From NCBI RefSeq assembly GCF_000518745.1, contig NZ_KI912487.1, positions 225,242-289,241 on the forward strand: a DNA stretch of 64,000 bases, in the 5' to 3' direction. Every line of letters begins with the position of its first letter. Within the stretch, counting starts at the first letter, position 1. Below are positions 62,163-64,000 of this stretch, piece by piece. The DNA comes from Phaseolibacter flectens ATCC 12775 (GTDB lineage Bacteria > Pseudomonadota > Gammaproteobacteria > Enterobacterales > Enterobacteriaceae). The position numbers and the translations under genes were made by a program. Under the pieces are notes generated by a model, which worked only from the letters and a program-made list of their open reading frames with translations, searched no databases and was not told the DNA's origin.

Positions 62163-64000
62163 CTTCTTTAAGCAGAAAACCGACCCTACCCTCCATGATT
62201 TTAAAGGGGGGATCCATCCGCCTGAAATGAAATCGCAGTCCAATGCTACGCCCTTATCATCACTCCCTCTGCCTGAGCAACTGATTATCCCAATACGGCA
62301 GCATATCGGGCATGAGGGGGAAATTTTGGTCAAGGTAGGTGACAATGTCCTTCGTGGACAAGCATTAACGACCGGCACGGGAAAGATGCTGCCAGTCCAT
62401 GCGTCGACATCAGGGCAAGTCACTCTCATTGGCCCGCATATCACGGCACATCCATCGGGCTTACCTGAAACCTGCATCTTTATCACACCTGACGGCAAGG
62501 ATCAGTGGCTACCATTGGCTCCGTTAACAGATTACCAAAATCATGACCGCTCAGTGCTGATTGAGCGACTGCATGATTATGGTGTTGCAGGCCTTGGCGG
62601 TGCAGGTTTCCCGACTGCCACCAAATTACGGGGTGGAGCCCAAAGCATTACGACCCTGATCATCAATGGGGCTGAGTGTGAACCCTATATTACTGCAGAT
62701 GATCGTTTAATGCGCGATTATGCGGCTGAGATCCTAATCGGTTGCCGTGTGTTAGGCTGGATACTGCAAGTAAAAACCATCCTTATCGGTATTGAAGACA
62801 ATAAACCCGAGGCTATCGAGGCGCTGCACAAAGCATTGCATCCGCACACTGACATCGCGATCAAAGTCATTCCAACCAAATACCCTTCTGGCGGGGCGAA
62901 ACAGTTAACACAAATTTTAACCGGGCGGCAAGTACCACGCGGTGGACGCTCTTCCGATATTGGCGTACTGATGCAAAATGTTGGCACAGCTTGGGCGGTA
63001 AAGCGCGCCATTATTGACGGTGAACCGCTGACTGAACGCGTAGTGACACTGACAGGGGAAGCGGTAAAACACCCCCGTAACGTTTGGGCAAGAATCGGTA
63101 CACCCGTCGCCCATCTTTTGAATCAAGTGGGATTCACGGCTGATCCTCGTGCCATGGTCATTATGGGTGGCCCACTGATGGGCTTCACACTGCCCTCCTT
63201 GCAAGTCCCTCTGGTCAAAATAACCAATTGCTTACTGGCTCCTTCCCCAACTGAAATCGCTGAACCTGAGCCACAGCAAGCCTGTATCCGCTGCAGTGCC
63301 TGCGCCGATGCTTGTCCTGCTGGTCTATTGCCTCAGCAATTATATTGGTATTGCCAAGGGGGAGATCATGATAAAGCGCGCGCCTACCACCTTAACGATT
63401 GTATCGAGTGCGGTGCTTGTGCTTATGTGTGTCCAAGTAATATCCCATTAGTCCAGTATTATCGCCAAGAAAAAGCCGAACTTTTGGAGCTGGATAGACA
63501 AGAAAAACGCACCGCTGAAGCCAAAGCCCGCTTTGAAGCTAGGCAAGCAAGGCTTGAAAGTGAAAAACAAGCTAGACAACAAAAACACTTACAAAGTAAA
63601 GTTAAGGCCGGATTATCTGCTCAACAACAACAAGCCCTTCGCGAAGCCACAGAACGTGCTACACGCAATGGTTATGATCCTGAAGGGATAAGGGTCGAGG
63701 CAGGCGCTAAACCCGATAATAGCCAAGTCATTGCAGCACGTGCAGCCAGAAAAGCGGAAGCGAGGCAACAGCGTGCAAAAACCATGGCCACAGAGGCCAT
63801 GGAGGCAACCCAACGCCGCGCAACGATTGAAGCTCAGTATCAAGCCTCTCTTGGTGAAGATATGGTGATTACGGCTGACGATTTAGACAGTCTCTCTGGA
63901 TCCGCAGCAACAGCAGATCCGCGTAAAGCCGCCGTGGCTGCCGCCATTGCCCGTGCCAAAGCCCGCAAAGCCAACGGCATGCCAACTCAAGAGTCCGCAA
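62155..64000 (+). CDS. rsxC: Electron transport complex subunit RsxC (runs off right edge)
   Basis: The frame is open from ATG 62155 to the window end (at least 615 residues). After [20 protein letters not shown] comes the FMN/NADH-binding Rnf-C domain ([47 protein letters not shown]) and two 4Fe-4S motifs ([30 protein letters not shown]). Then starts the Ala/Arg/Gln-rich coiled region typical of enterobacterial RsxC. It is the NADH-oxidising subunit. The C-terminus is outside. Confidence 0.95.
   Translation, partial: MFNFFKQKTDPTLHDFKGGIHPPEMKSQSNATPLSSLPLPEQLIIPIRQHIGHEGEILVKVGDNVLRGQALTTGTGKMLPVHASTSGQVTLIGPHITAHPSGLPETCIFITPDGKDQWLPLAPLTDYQNHDRSVLIERLHDYGVAGLGGAGFPTATKLRGGAQSITTLIINGAECEPYITADDRLMRDYAAEILIGCRVLGWILQVKTILIGIEDNKPEAIEALHKALHPHTDIAIKVIPTKYPSGGAKQLTQILTGRQVPRGGRSSDIGVLMQNVGTAWAVKRAIIDGEPLTERVVTLTGEAVKHPRNVWARIGTPVAHLLNQVGFTADPRAMVIMGGPLMGFTLPSLQVPLVKITNCLLAPSPTEIAEPEPQQACIRCSACADACPAGLLPQQLYWYCQGGDHDKARAYHLNDCIECGACAYVCPSNIPLVQYYRQEKAELLELDRQEKRTAEAKARFEARQARLESEKQARQQKHLQSKVKAGLSAQQQQALREATERATRNGYDPEGIRVEAGAKPDNSQVIAARAARKAEARQQRAKTMATEAMEATQRRATIEAQYQASLGEDMVITADDLDSLSGSAATADPRKAAVAAAIARAKARKANGMPTQESA

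Noticed and set aside
1..64000. CRISPR arrays, tRNA or rRNA genes, integrases or an intact prophage
   Set aside because: I saw no regularly spaced repeats, no tRNA-like T-loop sequences and no phage structural or integrase genes.

Overview
The window is chromosomal DNA of an enterobacterium (Enterobacterales). Many proteins closely resemble Escherichia coli proteins in length and motif: TyrR, SapABCDF, FabI, RNase II, YdfG, SotB, GlsB, Mqo, Tus, YdgA, Add and RsxABC. The backbone genes run in roughly the order they have on the E. coli map, through the replication terminus. That placement is supported by a Tus gene and two Ter sites, both in the same orientation. Base composition looks moderate (mid-40s percent GC by eye, not computed). 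I cannot name the genus. A HrpL-type promoter in front of a XopD/NopD/Bel2-5-like effector points to a plant-associated bacterium with a Hrp type III secretion system encoded elsewhere. Several eroded genes suggest a genome losing DNA in this region.

Layout. 1-9.4 kb is conserved core: the 5' part of tyrR (minus strand), a Fur-controlled RyhB small RNA (minus strand), the sapABCDF operon, fabI and rnb. 9.4-18 kb is mixed. It holds a duplicated scrap of rnb, a decayed copy and an intact copy of a secreted GDSL phospholipase, then ydfG, ynfB, a ynfD-like gene and sotB. After these comes a decayed stretch with an AbiTii remnant, an isolated small gene and a fused OYE/ApbE pseudogene. 18-25 kb has a DASS anion transporter, the first Ter site, a short-chain dehydrogenase and a siderophore receptor plus binding protein pair. 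25-35.5 kb has amiD and a complete aerobactin locus (shiF divergent from iucABCD-iutA). 35.9-37.7 kb is the hrp-box effector. 38-48 kb carries glsB, cynT, an esterase, fhuF-fhuC-fhuD-fhuB, mqo with a duplicated 3' end, and about 1 kb with no recognisable gene. 48.7-56 kb carries katA, an IS200/IS605 transposase remnant, kdoO, nfsB, a DUF1460 lipoprotein, a barnase/barstar pair, a MarA-like activator and an Rrf2 regulator. 56.5-64 kb carries Ter, tus, a hotdog thioesterase, ydgA, add and rsxABC (rsxC runs off the end).

How it fits together. Iron is the dominant theme. RyhB, aerobactin synthesis, export and uptake, a second TonB receptor with its binding protein, the FhuCDB importer that would carry ferric aerobactin across the inner membrane, and the FhuF-type reductase form an almost complete hydroxamate siderophore circuit with Fur-like operators at the expected places. 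The host-interaction theme is the effector (EAR-like motifs, nuclear-localisation-like basic patch, no protease domain), the secreted phospholipase, SapABCDF and the Kdo hydroxylase. All functional calls come from reading sequence and from knowledge of the families; no database search was run.
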